Assembly (NCBI GenBank): GCA_022826205.1
Contig: JAJDVJ010000126.1
Coordinates: 1-34,114, forward strand
Reading direction: 5' to 3'
DNA: 34,114 nt
Source of the DNA: Silicimonas sp.
GTDB taxonomy: Bacteria; Pseudomonadota; Alphaproteobacteria; Rhodobacterales; Rhodobacteraceae
Below, piece after piece: positions 25,473 to 33,438 of the stretch. The notes below the pieces were generated by a model. That model was not told the origin of the DNA. It was given only the letters and a program-made list of their open reading frames with translations, and did no database searches. Position numbers and translations under genes: made by a program. Each line of letters begins with the position of its first letter. The first letter of the stretch is position 1.

Positions 25473-26708
25473 ATGCGATACATGCTGACTTACGACATGA
25501 TGGAGACCGCCCGTAACACCAGCCAATGGATCGGTGCAACTGCGTCTGCGATGGCATCCTACCCTGTCTGGGGAGCCGTGCCGAATCCCTGGATCAATTT
25601 GGTGGCTGCCTGGGGCGAGGTGGCGGAACGCAGCTTTGCACGGATGGTTGTCCGGCCTGACTGGGGCATCGATTCCGTGGTTGGCGAGGACGGTCGGGAT
25701 CATCTCGTCGACGTGGAAACGGAAATCGCCCGCCCCTTCTGCGACCTGATCCGCTTCCGGGTCCAGGGTCGTCCAGAAAGACAGCGTCGCATTCTGCTGG
25801 TGGCTCCGATGTCAGGACACTACGCAACGCTCCTGCGCCCAACCGTTCACAGCCTGCTGCCCGACGCCGAAATCTGGATCACGGATTGGCACAACACGCG
25901 CGACATTCCCGTCAGTGCAGGAAAGTTCGACATCGAGGACTACACTCTCTACCTGTCCGACTTCATCCGCCATCTTGGCCCGTCGATCAACGTGATCGCC
26001 GTATGCCAGCCCGCCCCGCTGGCTCTCGCCGCGACGGCATATCTCGCGGAAGAGGAACCCGGCGCACAGCCACGCACTCTGACATTGTTCGGCGGCCCGA
26101 TCGACCCGGATGCCGCGCGCACCGAGGTTACGGATTTCGGACGCCGCGTGACCATGGGACAGCTTGAGCAGTTCATGATCCAGCGCGTGGGCTTCAAGTA
26201 TGCGGGCGTCGGGCGATTGGTCTATCCCGGGTTCCTGCAACTTGCCTCCTTCATTACCATGAACTCCGAGATGCATGTGCGTGCCTTCACGAACCAGATC
26301 GTGCTGGCTGCAAAGGGAGAGGCGGCGGACCACGACAGGCACAATCGCTTCTACGACGAGTATCTCGCGGTCATGGACATGCCGGCCGAATTCTACCTGT
26401 CAACCGTCGAACGCGTCTTCAAGAACCGGGAAATCGCGCGAAACGCGTTCACGGTGGAAGGGCGGCATGTCGATTTCGGCGCGATCACCGACGTGGCGAT
26501 CAAGACGGTCGAAGGCGAGCAGGACAACATCTCCGCCCCGGGGCAATGCCTTGCGGCACTGGATCTGCTTACTGGATTGCCGGACTCCAGGAAGGCCTCG
26601 CATCTTGAGCCTGGTGCAGGCCATTATGGAATCTTCGCTGGCCGGAGCTGGCGCAACAACATCCGACCGCTGGTTCTGGATTTCATCGATCAGAACGCAC
26701 CGTCCTAG
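25473..26708 (+). CDS. phaZ: Intracellular PHB depolymerase
   Basis: Protein of 411 residues that degrades the cell's own PHB stores to hydroxybutyrate units. It has no signal peptide. The N-terminal MRYMLTYDMMETARN is typical of the family. The likely catalytic cysteine is Cys178 in NVIAVCQPAP, matching the Cys-type depolymerases such as the C. necator enzyme. A late GAGHYGIFAGRSWRN segment holds the probable catalytic histidine. AAGGAG lies seven bases before the ATG. Divergence from phaC places synthesis and breakdown under one control region, as in other Rhodobacterales. Confidence 0.94.
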   Translation: MRYMLTYDMMETARNTSQWIGATASAMASYPVWGAVPNPWINLVAAWGEVAERSFARMVVRPDWGIDSVVGEDGRDHLVDVETEIARPFCDLIRFRVQGRPERQRRILLVAPMSGHYATLLRPTVHSLLPDAEIWITDWHNTRDIPVSAGKFDIEDYTLYLSDFIRHLGPSINVIAVCQPAPLALAATAYLAEEEPGAQPRTLTLFGGPIDPDAARTEVTDFGRRVTMGQLEQFMIQRVGFKYAGVGRLVYPGFLQLASFITMNSEMHVRAFTNQIVLAAKGEAADHDRHNRFYDEYLAVMDMPAEFYLSTVERVFKNREIARNAFTVEGRHVDFGAITDVAIKTVEGEQDNISAPGQCLAALDLLTGLPDSRKASHLEPGAGHYGIFAGRSWRNNIRPLVLDFIDQNAPS

Positions 26709-26777
26709 CCTGCAGCAGCACTTGATGATTTCCGTGCGACAACCGCCGGGATCCTTGGCTGGCCTGCAATTTGCGCC

Positions 26778-27065
26778 TTACGTCCAGTTGACCTGCGCGC
26801 CTCCCGGCAGCGCGAAACGGGCGCGGAGAGGAAAGTCGCCGGCATACCCTGCCGAGTCACAGAATTCCTGCACCCAGGCATCATCCATCAGCAAGAAGTC
26901 CAGCACTGAAGCCAGGAATTCGGGATCCTTCGAGCGTTGCCGCAGATCCGCCTCCGTGGCGCCCGTTGCGCCAAGAAAGACGGGCAGCAATTCGTCATTT
27001 CCGACCAGCCAAGACAGGGCCTTGATCGCCAGTATCTCTGCGGATTCCTCTGGCAGCGGTGTCAT
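26778..27065 (-). CDS. DUF3572 family protein
   Basis: Protein of 95 residues with the pattern I associate with this alphaproteobacterial family: AEILAIKALSWLVGNDELLPVFLGATG, then LASVLDFLLMDDAWVQEFC and a C-terminal LPGGAQVNWT. It looks helical and cytoplasmic; no function is known. The ATG at 27065 is preferred over a start six codons earlier because the N-terminus then fits the family length. It is convergent with phaZ and stands alone. Confidence 0.78.
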   Translation of the reverse strand: MTPLPEESAEILAIKALSWLVGNDELLPVFLGATGATEADLRQRSKDPEFLASVLDFLLMDDAWVQEFCDSAGYAGDFPLRARFALPGGAQVNWT

Positions 27066-27208
27066 GTCCGGCCCCCTGCCCAAGCAATCAGGCCATTACA
27101 GGAATACGACGGTGGCCGAAACGGGAATCCACAGATCGCAAATGGCCCCGGGACGGCACGCAAGCCGGATCGCAATGTTCACAGCACCCGTCGCGTACAT
27201 CTTCAGGC

Positions 27209-27697
27209 TCAACGACGCCTGAATCGCTTCAGGGACTGCTCCAGCCGGTCGGCATAGGCTGAACGCTCGTCGGGACTCATCGCTTCAAGCCGCTCAAGCA
27301 GCAACGTCTCGCCCAGCAACTGGCGTTCCTCTGCAACTCCTCGTTGCTCCTGCAGAATGCGCCTCACCTCGTCTGGCAGGAATGGTTCCGCCCTGAGCGC
27401 CACCAACAGTTCGTCCAGCAGGTCACGCAGCCGACCGCGGCTCGCCTGAAGATGAGAACGCTTGCCTGTAAGCTTGTCATGAAGCGCTCCCCGATTTCCG
27501 GGATCCAGTGCGTGCGCGAAGGGCGCGCCGATCACTCCCCTTACGGGCCCCGCGACTCCATCACCCCAGCGTGGGCGGTCTGGCGCAAGGGCACGTCCCA
27601 CGAAGGCGCCAATGACAACGAGATTCAGCGCCAGCGATACAAACAGAAGCGGCTTCACCCAGGAACGGCGCGGACGTGATGTGGCGTTCTCATTCAT
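27209..27697 (-). CDS. Periplasmic heavy-metal-sensor-like membrane protein
   Basis: Protein of 162 residues: a short basic N-terminus, one membrane helix at about 14-36 (WVKPLLFVSLALNLVVIGAFVG), and a long, charged helical periplasmic part (LLDELLVALRAEPFLPDEVRRIL, then MSPDERSAYADRLEQ). This fits the CnrX/ZraP/CpxP-like metal-resistance family, which modulates stress signalling from the periplasm. No histidine-rich metal site is obvious, so the name is by family shape. It overlaps the upstream gene by eight bases and is the third gene of an ECF-sigma operon. Confidence 0.72.
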   Translation of the reverse strand: MNENATSRPRRSWVKPLLFVSLALNLVVIGAFVGRALAPDRPRWGDGVAGPVRGVIGAPFAHALDPGNRGALHDKLTGKRSHLQASRGRLRDLLDELLVALRAEPFLPDEVRRILQEQRGVAEERQLLGETLLLERLEAMSPDERSAYADRLEQSLKRFRRR

Positions 27698-28028
27698 TGA
27701 GGATCGCCTCAAGGTCGGTCCCCGGCAGGAAGGTCGCAAGCGCGACCGTGTCGTCACCACCGAGCGTCAAGGCATCTAGTGCTTCCGGCATCACAAACCC
27801 GATCCAGACGCCGAGGGCCGCGGCCCCGGAAAGTCCTGACGCAGCGAACACTCGTCCCAGCCAGGCGAGGCGCAAGACCGGAAGGGTGGCGGGAGCGGGC
27901 CTCGCGGCCCCAGCATCGGCACTTGCCGCAATGCGATCAAGGAATTCGCCGGACGGCAACGGCCTTTCCGAGCGACCCGCCGCGAAGAGCGTCTCAAGCG
28001 CAATGTCGTCACGGCTGTTTCCGGTCAT
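27690..28028 (-). CDS. Single-pass membrane protein, likely anti-sigma factor
   Basis: Protein of 112 residues with a cytoplasmic N-terminus of about 45 residues (IALETLFAAGRSERPLPSGEF), one membrane segment at about 55-80 (LAWLGRVFAASGLSGAAALGVWIGFVM) and a short periplasmic tail. It directly follows and overlaps an ECF sigma gene, the usual place of its anti-sigma factor. It lacks a zinc-finger HxxxCxxC motif, so it would bind the sigma factor by another helix. An in-frame TTG at 28034 is an alternative start. Family not recognised; the role is inferred from context. Confidence 0.62.
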   Translation of the reverse strand: MTGNSRDDIALETLFAAGRSERPLPSGEFLDRIAASADAGAARPAPATLPVLRLAWLGRVFAASGLSGAAALGVWIGFVMPEALDALTLGGDDTVALATFLPGTDLEAILNE

Positions 28029-28626
28029 CCTCAAACCCCAGTTCTTCCCTTTTGCCGTACAGCGCCTTCTTGAGGGCGCGCTTGCCCCGTGCCGTCAGAC
28101 TTTCCACCGCCTCCACGCCAATGTCCATAATTTCGGCGATCTCGGGATTCGAGAATCCCTCGAGATGCCGCATCACAACTGCCTGCCTTTGCCGGTCAGG
28201 GAGGACGGACAGCGCGGCGTCCAGCGTCTCGGACCTCTGCCGTGCGGTCATGATGTCAACCACACTTGCCAGGTCTGCTGCCGGTTCGGCGACTGATTCC
28301 AGCGCGACCTGCGGCCTGGCCTGCCGCTGCCGAAGTCGATCGCTGCAGAGGTTCATTGTCACCCTGTAGGCCCAGGTCGAGACCTTTGCCTCACCCTGCC
28401 GCCAGTCCGGCGCCATCTTCCAGAGCCTCAGCATGGTCTCCTGCACGACATCCTCGGCTTCGCCATGATCACCGAGAACCCTGGCCGCGTAGCCGAAGAG
28501 CATCGGCCCAAGGCGCGCCACCAGCTGCCGGCCCGCCTGCGCATCTCCATTTGAAAATGCGACGAGAAGTGCCGTGTCCGGCACTTCGTCTGCATGCGGG
28601 GCGACAAGAGTGGCATTGTCTTCCAT
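28009..28626 (-). CDS. ECF-family RNA polymerase sigma factor
   Basis: Protein of 205 residues. Region 2 covers about 20-100 (LFGYAARVLGDHGEAEDVVQ, LRLWKMAPDW, KVSTWAYRVTMNLCSDRLRQ) and region 4 about 130-195 (LDAALSVLPDRQRQAVVMRH, IAEIMDIGVEAVESLTARGK). This is the two-domain layout of ECF sigma factors, which direct polymerase to a small stress regulon. It heads an operon with a membrane anti-sigma candidate and a periplasmic sensor-like protein. No typical AAC-N16-GTC autoregulatory promoter was identified in front of it. Confidence 0.9.
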   Translation of the reverse strand: MEDNATLVAPHADEVPDTALLVAFSNGDAQAGRQLVARLGPMLFGYAARVLGDHGEAEDVVQETMLRLWKMAPDWRQGEAKVSTWAYRVTMNLCSDRLRQRQARPQVALESVAEPAADLASVVDIMTARQRSETLDAALSVLPDRQRQAVVMRHLEGFSNPEIAEIMDIGVEAVESLTARGKRALKKALYGKREELGFEDDRKQP

Positions 28627-28681
28627 CTCCGACCGGACCTAGTGCCGGACTGTCGCAAGGGCAATCCGGCATGTTTCGGCG

Positions 28682-29173
28682 TCAGTTTCGCCAGAAACCC
28701 CACCATCTACCCCCATTGTCTCGGCGGTGACCGCGATTGCGACGAGCAAATCGCTCCATCCCGGCCTCGAATTCCTCCGCACTGACTCCGCCGGAGTCGT
28801 CGGAATCAAGTCGCATGATCCCCCGCAACCGGCCGCCATGATGTCCGCGTGCCGCCAATGCATCCTGGCTCAGCACGCCATCGCCGTCGGCATCAAGCCG
28901 CGCGAACATGCGGGCTGCCGCCTCGCCCGCACGAGCTTGCGCAGCGGCCACGAATTCAGCTTCGCTGATGTCACCGCTGCCATCGGCGTCCATTTCCGCA
29001 AAGCGCGCATCGGGCAGCATTTCCAGGTCTTCCTGGGTGATCTCCCCGTTGCCATCAACATCCAGCTGCTCGAAGGTCATGCGCCCCTTTGCCGTTTCCA
29101 GAGCGAGGGCGGCACCGGTCCCGGTGGCAATCAGCGATGCCGCCGCAAGAATCGAGAGTCTCGCAATCTTCAT
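28682..29173 (-). CDS. EF-hand calcium-binding protein, exported
   Basis: Protein of 163 residues with a signal peptide (MKIARLSILAAASLIATGTG, likely cut near ALA). Four canonical EF-hand loops are visible at about 38-49 (DVDGNGEITQED), 62-73 (DADGSGDISEAE), 94-105 (DADGDGVLSQDA) and 123-134 (DSDDSGGVSAEE). The last lacks the usual central G-N-G run but keeps the terminal glutamate. The C-terminal tail is rich in Arg, Trp and Gly. It probably binds calcium in the periplasm. It lies just upstream of the ECF sigma gene on the same strand and may be co-transcribed or part of the same stress response. Confidence 0.88.
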   Translation of the reverse strand: MKIARLSILAAASLIATGTGAALALETAKGRMTFEQLDVDGNGEITQEDLEMLPDARFAEMDADGSGDISEAEFVAAAQARAGEAAARMFARLDADGDGVLSQDALAARGHHGGRLRGIMRLDSDDSGGVSAEEFEAGMERFARRNRGHRRDNGGRWWGFWRN

Positions 29174-29392
29174 TTCTTGGTCTCCGTTGTTTCGTGTCTA
29201 CGCTCAGTTGAACGCGGTACGGCAATCTTTCCGTCGATTTCTTCTCGGCAATACTAGGCAAGCACCCGCGAGGCCGTTGCCGCAGTCGAATACGAGTCGC
29301 TGCCGCCTCATGGGCGGACGGGCCCGAGCGACTCATGCTCACGCCGGGACTCCCGACATGTTCGTCGAAAGCACCGAAGAACTTCGGTGGGG

Positions 29393-29683
29393 CTACATCA
29401 GGTTGCGCACCAGATCCGGCAGCAAGATGTCGCGCAGAATAATGATGATGAGGAAGGCCACGAGCGGCGAAAGGTCCAGCGCGCCCGTGTTCGGCAAAAT
29501 GCGCCTGATTGGCTGATACACGGGTTCCAGAAGCCGGCTCAGACCATCCCAGACCGATGCCACAATTGGCTGGCGCAAGTTCAGGACATTGAAACTGATC
29601 AACCAGCTCAGGATGACGTGCACAAGCACGACCATGAAGGCAACATCCAGCAAAAGGGAGAATATCTGCAAGATCGCGTTCAT
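29393..29683 (-). CDS. YggT family membrane protein
   Basis: Protein of 96 residues with the YggT pattern: an N-terminal helix (ILQIFSLLLDVAFMVVLVHVILSWL), the conserved LEPVYQPIRRILPN turn and ALDLSPLVAFLIIIIL for the second helix. It is an inner-membrane protein. The family has been linked to osmotic tolerance, potassium uptake and cell division, without a settled mechanism. Its ATG overlaps the stop of a possible small upstream ORF by four bases. Confidence 0.9.
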   Translation of the reverse strand: MNAILQIFSLLLDVAFMVVLVHVILSWLISFNVLNLRQPIVASVWDGLSRLLEPVYQPIRRILPNTGALDLSPLVAFLIIIILRDILLPDLVRNLM

Positions 29684-29784
29684 GGCCTTTCCTCGATGGC
29701 TTCACGCATCCACCTAAGGCCCCATGCGCGCCCGTGCAAGCCCCGAACACCAAGCGGCGCATTGTCCTTCTCGGGCATTGACAT
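29680..29784 (-). CDS. Possible small ORF coupled to yggT
   Basis: A 34-residue basic peptide (MSMPEKDNAPLGVRGLHGRA, then an Arg/Trp-containing end) whose TGA overlaps the yggT ATG as ATGA. AAGGGA lies a few bases before the first ATG and eight before the second (29778). The overlap and ribosome site suggest it may be translated and coupled to yggT. I recognise no family, and the frame remains open further upstream, so it could be chance. Confidence 0.3.
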   Translation of the reverse strand: MSMPEKDNAPLGVRGLHGRAWGLRWMREAIEERP

Positions 29785-30239
29785 GATCCCTTGGCGGGTC
29801 GTCTGGGAGATTCGGCATGGCTTTGCGTGCGGCGGCGAGATCGTGTCGTTCGTGCCCGCTTCCTTCCCCTTTCGGGGCAATTCAGGCACGTCTGACGGCT
29901 GCCTGGCGTTGCCGGGCAGGCGCCTTCGTCCTGATCCGTGAGGCGGGATGTTTCCGGGGGCCATGCCGCGGACTTGGTGCGTGGCCGTGTGTTCCGGCTG
30001 AGCCTGAGCCAGTCGAACACGCGGCTCGGGCCCGATGCACATCGCGCCGCGCCGTCACTTCGGCGGTTGTCTATTGGGGGAAGCTCGGAAAGACTTTGCG
30101 AAGGCTGGCGCGAACCGGAACGGCCCAATCATCAAGCTGTGACCGAGCGTGAATTAGGGAACAGCCCTATGCTGGAACAAGCAGTTTGCGTCAATTCCAC
30201 TGCATCGGGCGAAAGCCCTGAACTGCTGGAGGCAAGTTC
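29785..30239. other. 455 bp without a supported gene
   Basis: Open frames here overlap on both strands and none shows a recognisable domain. The region is where the base composition changes from GC-rich to more A/T-rich sequence toward the LysR gene. It must hold the yggT promoter, but no clear signal was seen. Confidence 0.35.
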
Positions 30240-31145
30240 TTAGGCCTTGGAGAATTCTTCCCAAAACTGGTTCGAAATTTCTGACGCTGGTGACTTCATC
30301 CGCACTGCGTGGAACTGAGAAATGGCGCGATGCCGTTCCGGTGCCAGCGGTATCAATTGCCGTGTCTCAACCCACCGCGAGGCATAGTGTTTCGGCATCA
30401 ACCCGACATGGGTTCCAGAAAGAGCCAAATAGGCGATGGATTCGATATTCGCCTGCGAAATGCCCGCATTTTGGTCGAGTAGGTCGATGCCCAATTGCAC
30501 ATCCATTGGATCGCTTAGGAAGCTGTAGGCGGCGATGTCTGCTTCCCTGAGGCGCGCTTCAAGGTCTGCGGAATTGGCGCATTCGGCGCAGGGATGATCA
30601 GGCGCGCAAAACAGACCGCTTACTTCGGAATATAAGGGCAGCACTTGTAAGTCGTCTGGCAACTGTTCGCCGTCTTCGATCCCGACAAGGGCGATGTCCA
30701 AACGCCCACCGCGCAGTTCGCTGAGGCAATCCAGAAAATCATAGACCCCGATCTTGATCCTCAAGTCCGGAACCCCTTCGCGGACCCTCTGAATCACTTC
30801 AACGGTTGGATTTTCGGGATCCGACACTGTGCAATCGACAATTCCCAATCGGATTTGCTTGCCCGAAGACCTTCCGATTTGATCAAGCTTGCGAGCGCTT
30901 ACATCAATGATTTCAAGAAGTTGATGTGCTTGTTCCAGTACCCGTTGACCTTCATCGGTGACAGCAAACCCTTGCGCCCCACGATTGCAAAGCCGCACGT
31001 TCAGCCGTTCTTCTAAATTCGCTATATGCGCACTGATTGCGGGTTGGCTGATTCCGAGGCCGTCTTGAGCCTTGGCAAATCCACCAGCCTCAACCACCGC
31101 GCAGAACACCCTTAATAGCCTTAGATCGACATCAGATAACCGCAA
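30240..31145 (-). CDS. LysR-family transcriptional regulator
   Basis: Protein of 301 residues, normal length. The winged helix-turn-helix is at about 4-60 (LRLLRVFCAVVEAGGFAKAQ, LGISQPAISAHIANLEERLN), followed by the effector-binding domain (IRLGIVDCTVSDPENPTVEV, GRLDIALVGIE). The start is a TTG at 31145: GGGGAGG lies six bases upstream, while the nearby ATG at 31150 is in another frame with an early stop. It is divergent from the binding-protein gene and probably regulates that transporter operon in response to its substrate. Confidence 0.88.
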   Translation of the reverse strand: MRLSDVDLRLLRVFCAVVEAGGFAKAQDGLGISQPAISAHIANLEERLNVRLCNRGAQGFAVTDEGQRVLEQAHQLLEIIDVSARKLDQIGRSSGKQIRLGIVDCTVSDPENPTVEVIQRVREGVPDLRIKIGVYDFLDCLSELRGGRLDIALVGIEDGEQLPDDLQVLPLYSEVSGLFCAPDHPCAECANSADLEARLREADIAAYSFLSDPMDVQLGIDLLDQNAGISQANIESIAYLALSGTHVGLMPKHYASRWVETRQLIPLAPERHRAISQFHAVRMKSPASEISNQFWEEFSKA

Positions 31146-31204
31146 TTCATGCCTCCCCAGCCGTTGGGTGACTCAATCACCTCAGTCGAAACATGTCGAT
31201 TCCG

Positions 31205-31236
31205 TTATGGCAACATAAGGCAATCCATATGGATTG
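31205..31236. promoter_or_regulatory. Two palindromes in the LysR-transporter divergent region
   Basis: TTATG-GCAA-CATAA (31205-31218) is a perfect inverted repeat with the T-N11-A form of LysR boxes. CAATCCATATGGATTG (31221-31236) is a perfect 16-bp palindrome starting three bases later. Both lie about 60-90 bp before each gene start, as expected for recognition and activation sites of a LysR regulator. Confidence 0.65.
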
Positions 31237-31294
31237 ATGAAAGCCGCGTGTGTAGGGTCGTTCCAACGACAATTGACACAACGGGAGATGGGCC

Positions 31295-32344
31295 ATGCGC
31301 ACCACAAAATCACTCACGCTTGCGACCGGATTCGCGATTGCCATCGGTGGCGCAGCGACTTCTGAAGAACTTACCATCAGCGCTTGGGGCGGATTTTTTG
31401 AAGAGACCCTGGCCGCCGAGATTTACCCCGGATTCACCGCCGAAACCGGCATAACAGTGAATTCAATTGCGCAGCCAGAAGATTCAACCTGGATGACCCA
31501 ACTTATGGCGGCAGCCCGCGCGAAACAGGCCCCCGCCGACCTGTCGCTGGTAGTGGATGAAGTGCTTTTCCGAGGCAATGAAGTTGGCCTCTGGGCGAAG
31601 CTGGACCCGGCGAACATGCCAGGCACCACGGCGCTGAAAGACGGCTACGTGAAGCTTGATGATGACGGGAAATCCTATGCTGTGGGTGCCTTGGCGTTCT
31701 ACACAACCTTCGTGACCAACACAGATTTTGCCCCGGAAGCGCCCGTAAGCTGGGCTGAGCTTTGGGAAGACAAGTGGGATCGGAAACTGGGGATCGTAAC
31801 GACACCGAACTCTGGTCTTTTGGAGGTCACTGCAAGGACGTTCTTTGGTGGTTACGACATCATGGAAACCCGCGAAGGGTTGGAGAAGGTGATTGCCAAG
31901 ATAGCTGAACTAAAGCCACAAGTCAGCCTTTGGTATCGTGACGAAGGTCAGTTCCAGCAGTCGTTGGAAAGCGGCGAGTTGAATGCAGGTCTATACTATC
32001 ATGATGTTGCGATGCTCTCGATCTGGGATGGCAAGCCGATTGCCTCGACATTCCCGGAAGAAGGTGGGATCGTTTCTGACGCCTACTGGGTCGTTCCGCG
32101 GGACTCCGAGAACATTGAGGCGGCTGAAAAGTTCCTCAGCTATATGAGCCGTCCAGAGGTGCAAGCACAAATGGCGCGCATGATGGGTGTCTTCCCAATC
32201 GTTCCGCGCGGATCGATGGATCTGACGGATGAAGAATTTTCGGCAGTTGGCAGCGAAATCGAACCCATTCGTGTGCAGACTCACATCCAACTTCGCGAAG
32301 GCGATTGGTTGGAAACCAAGTACCAGGAAATGATTGCGCAGTAA
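31295..32344 (+). CDS. Periplasmic solute-binding protein, PotD/opine type
   Basis: Protein of 349 residues with a signal peptide (MRTTKSLTLATGFAIAIGGA, likely cut near TSE at about 23). The mature start LTISAWGGFFEETLAAEIYPG and later APVSWAELWEDKW and SDAYWVVPRDSENIEAAEKF are typical of polyamine- and opine-binding family proteins. GGGAG lies about seven bases before the ATG. It is the first gene of the right-hand transporter operon, divergent from its likely LysR regulator. The ligand is unknown. Confidence 0.88.
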   Translation: MRTTKSLTLATGFAIAIGGAATSEELTISAWGGFFEETLAAEIYPGFTAETGITVNSIAQPEDSTWMTQLMAAARAKQAPADLSLVVDEVLFRGNEVGLWAKLDPANMPGTTALKDGYVKLDDDGKSYAVGALAFYTTFVTNTDFAPEAPVSWAELWEDKWDRKLGIVTTPNSGLLEVTARTFFGGYDIMETREGLEKVIAKIAELKPQVSLWYRDEGQFQQSLESGELNAGLYYHDVAMLSIWDGKPIASTFPEEGGIVSDAYWVVPRDSENIEAAEKFLSYMSRPEVQAQMARMMGVFPIVPRGSMDLTDEEFSAVGSEIEPIRVQTHIQLREGDWLETKYQEMIAQ

Positions 32345-32353
32345 CCAAAACAG

Positions 32354-32379
32354 GCGGGCCGAAGTCTTCCCCGGCCCGC
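32354..32379 (+). promoter_or_regulatory. Stem-loop after the binding-protein gene
   Basis: GCGGGCCG and CGGCCCGC pair (eight bp) around a ten-base loop, nine bases after the stop. A short ACTTT follows, not a full T-run. It lies before the ATPase gene and probably stabilises the binding-protein mRNA or partly terminates transcription. Confidence 0.6.
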
Positions 32380-32397
32380 AACTTTGGTCGAATTCAA

Positions 32398-33438
32398 ATG
32401 GCCGATCTTAAAATTTCCCAGCTCAGCAAAGCATTCGGCACTATTGAAGCGCTTCGCGACATCTCAATCGACATTGAAGCGGGGGAATTCGTTTGTCTTC
32501 TGGGCAGTTCGGGATGCGGCAAGACCACGTTGCTGAGATTGATCGCTGGTCTTGAGAGCCATGATCACGGTGAGATGACGCTTGCGGGCCAGGACCTGAC
32601 GGCCATCCCCAGCCACAAACGCGGGATCGGCATGGTATTCCAATCCCTGGCGCTGTTTCCGCACCTCAACGTTTCAAACAACATTGGCTATGGCCTCAAC
32701 CTGAGAGGGGAGGACCGTGCGACGGTTACCGCCGAAGTGGACCGCTTGCTTGACATGGTTGGTCTGTGTGGCCTCGGTGAGAGACAGATATCCGCATTAT
32801 CCGGCGGCCAACGTCAACGGGTGGCAATTGCGCGCGCACTGGCATTGAAACCGCAAATCTTCCTTATGGACGAACCTTTTTCTGCCTTGGACGCAGCCCT
32901 TCGCGATCAGATGCAAAACGAGGTCAAACGCATCCAGCAGGAGCTTGGTGTCACAACCATCTTCGTCACTCACGACCAAAAAGAAGCCATGGCATTGGCG
33001 GATCGGATTGCGATCATGCACGACGCCAAAATCGTTCAGGTCGGAACGCCAGATGAACTTTATGCCAAGCCGAACTCAAAATTTGTGGCGGACTTTTTCG
33101 AAACAAATAATGTGCTGCAGGTCTCGGTCGACAACGATGGCGTGTACATGGGAACGCAATTCCTTGGAGCGCGTGCAATCGGAGTGCTGGCAAGCGGAAC
33201 TAACGAGATTGCGATCCGGCCAGAAGCAATTGAGCTATTGAAATCTGACGAGTCACCTCAGACCCCAGGCACCCTGATCAACCAACGCCGCTTAGGCGCG
33301 TTGATCGAACGCGAAGTTGACTTGGGCGGTCAGATCATTTTGCAAAGCGCGTTTGTCGGTCAGGGAGAGACCTTTGAAATCGGCGACAGGGTCGATGTGC
33401 GAATGGACTTATCGAAGGCTTGGGTCCTGAGCGGATGA
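32398..33438 (+). CDS. ABC transporter ATP-binding protein, PotA type
   Basis: ATPase of 346 residues. Walker A GSSGCGKTT lies at 36-44, the signature LSGGQRQR at 134-141, Walker B IFLMDEP at 154-160, and the switch histidine in IFVTHDQKEA. A shorter TOBE-like domain follows (EIAIRPEAIELL). The start at 32398 is chosen from homology (MADLKISQLSKAFG); there is no strong ribosome site, and a longer frame from 32305 would overlap the binding-protein gene. Its stop overlaps the permease start by four bases (ATGA). Confidence 0.9.
   Translation: MADLKISQLSKAFGTIEALRDISIDIEAGEFVCLLGSSGCGKTTLLRLIAGLESHDHGEMTLAGQDLTAIPSHKRGIGMVFQSLALFPHLNVSNNIGYGLNLRGEDRATVTAEVDRLLDMVGLCGLGERQISALSGGQRQRVAIARALALKPQIFLMDEPFSALDAALRDQMQNEVKRIQQELGVTTIFVTHDQKEAMALADRIAIMHDAKIVQVGTPDELYAKPNSKFVADFFETNNVLQVSVDNDGVYMGTQFLGARAIGVLASGTNEIAIRPEAIELLKSDESPQTPGTLINQRRLGALIEREVDLGGQIILQSAFVGQGETFEIGDRVDVRMDLSKAWVLSG

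Noticed and set aside
29055-30128. A 357-codon minus-strand frame spanning the EF-hand gene start, yggT and the gap beyond
   Set aside because: It overlaps two well-supported genes in another frame and its translation is low-complexity Arg/Ser/Pro-rich without domains.
29938-30243. A 101-codon plus-strand frame before the LysR gene
   Set aside because: No domain or ribosome site, and it ends inside the LysR coding region.
31273-31278. TTGACA as a -35 element for the binding-protein gene
   Set aside because: It is only 17 bases before the start codon, too close for a promoter with a -10 and leader.
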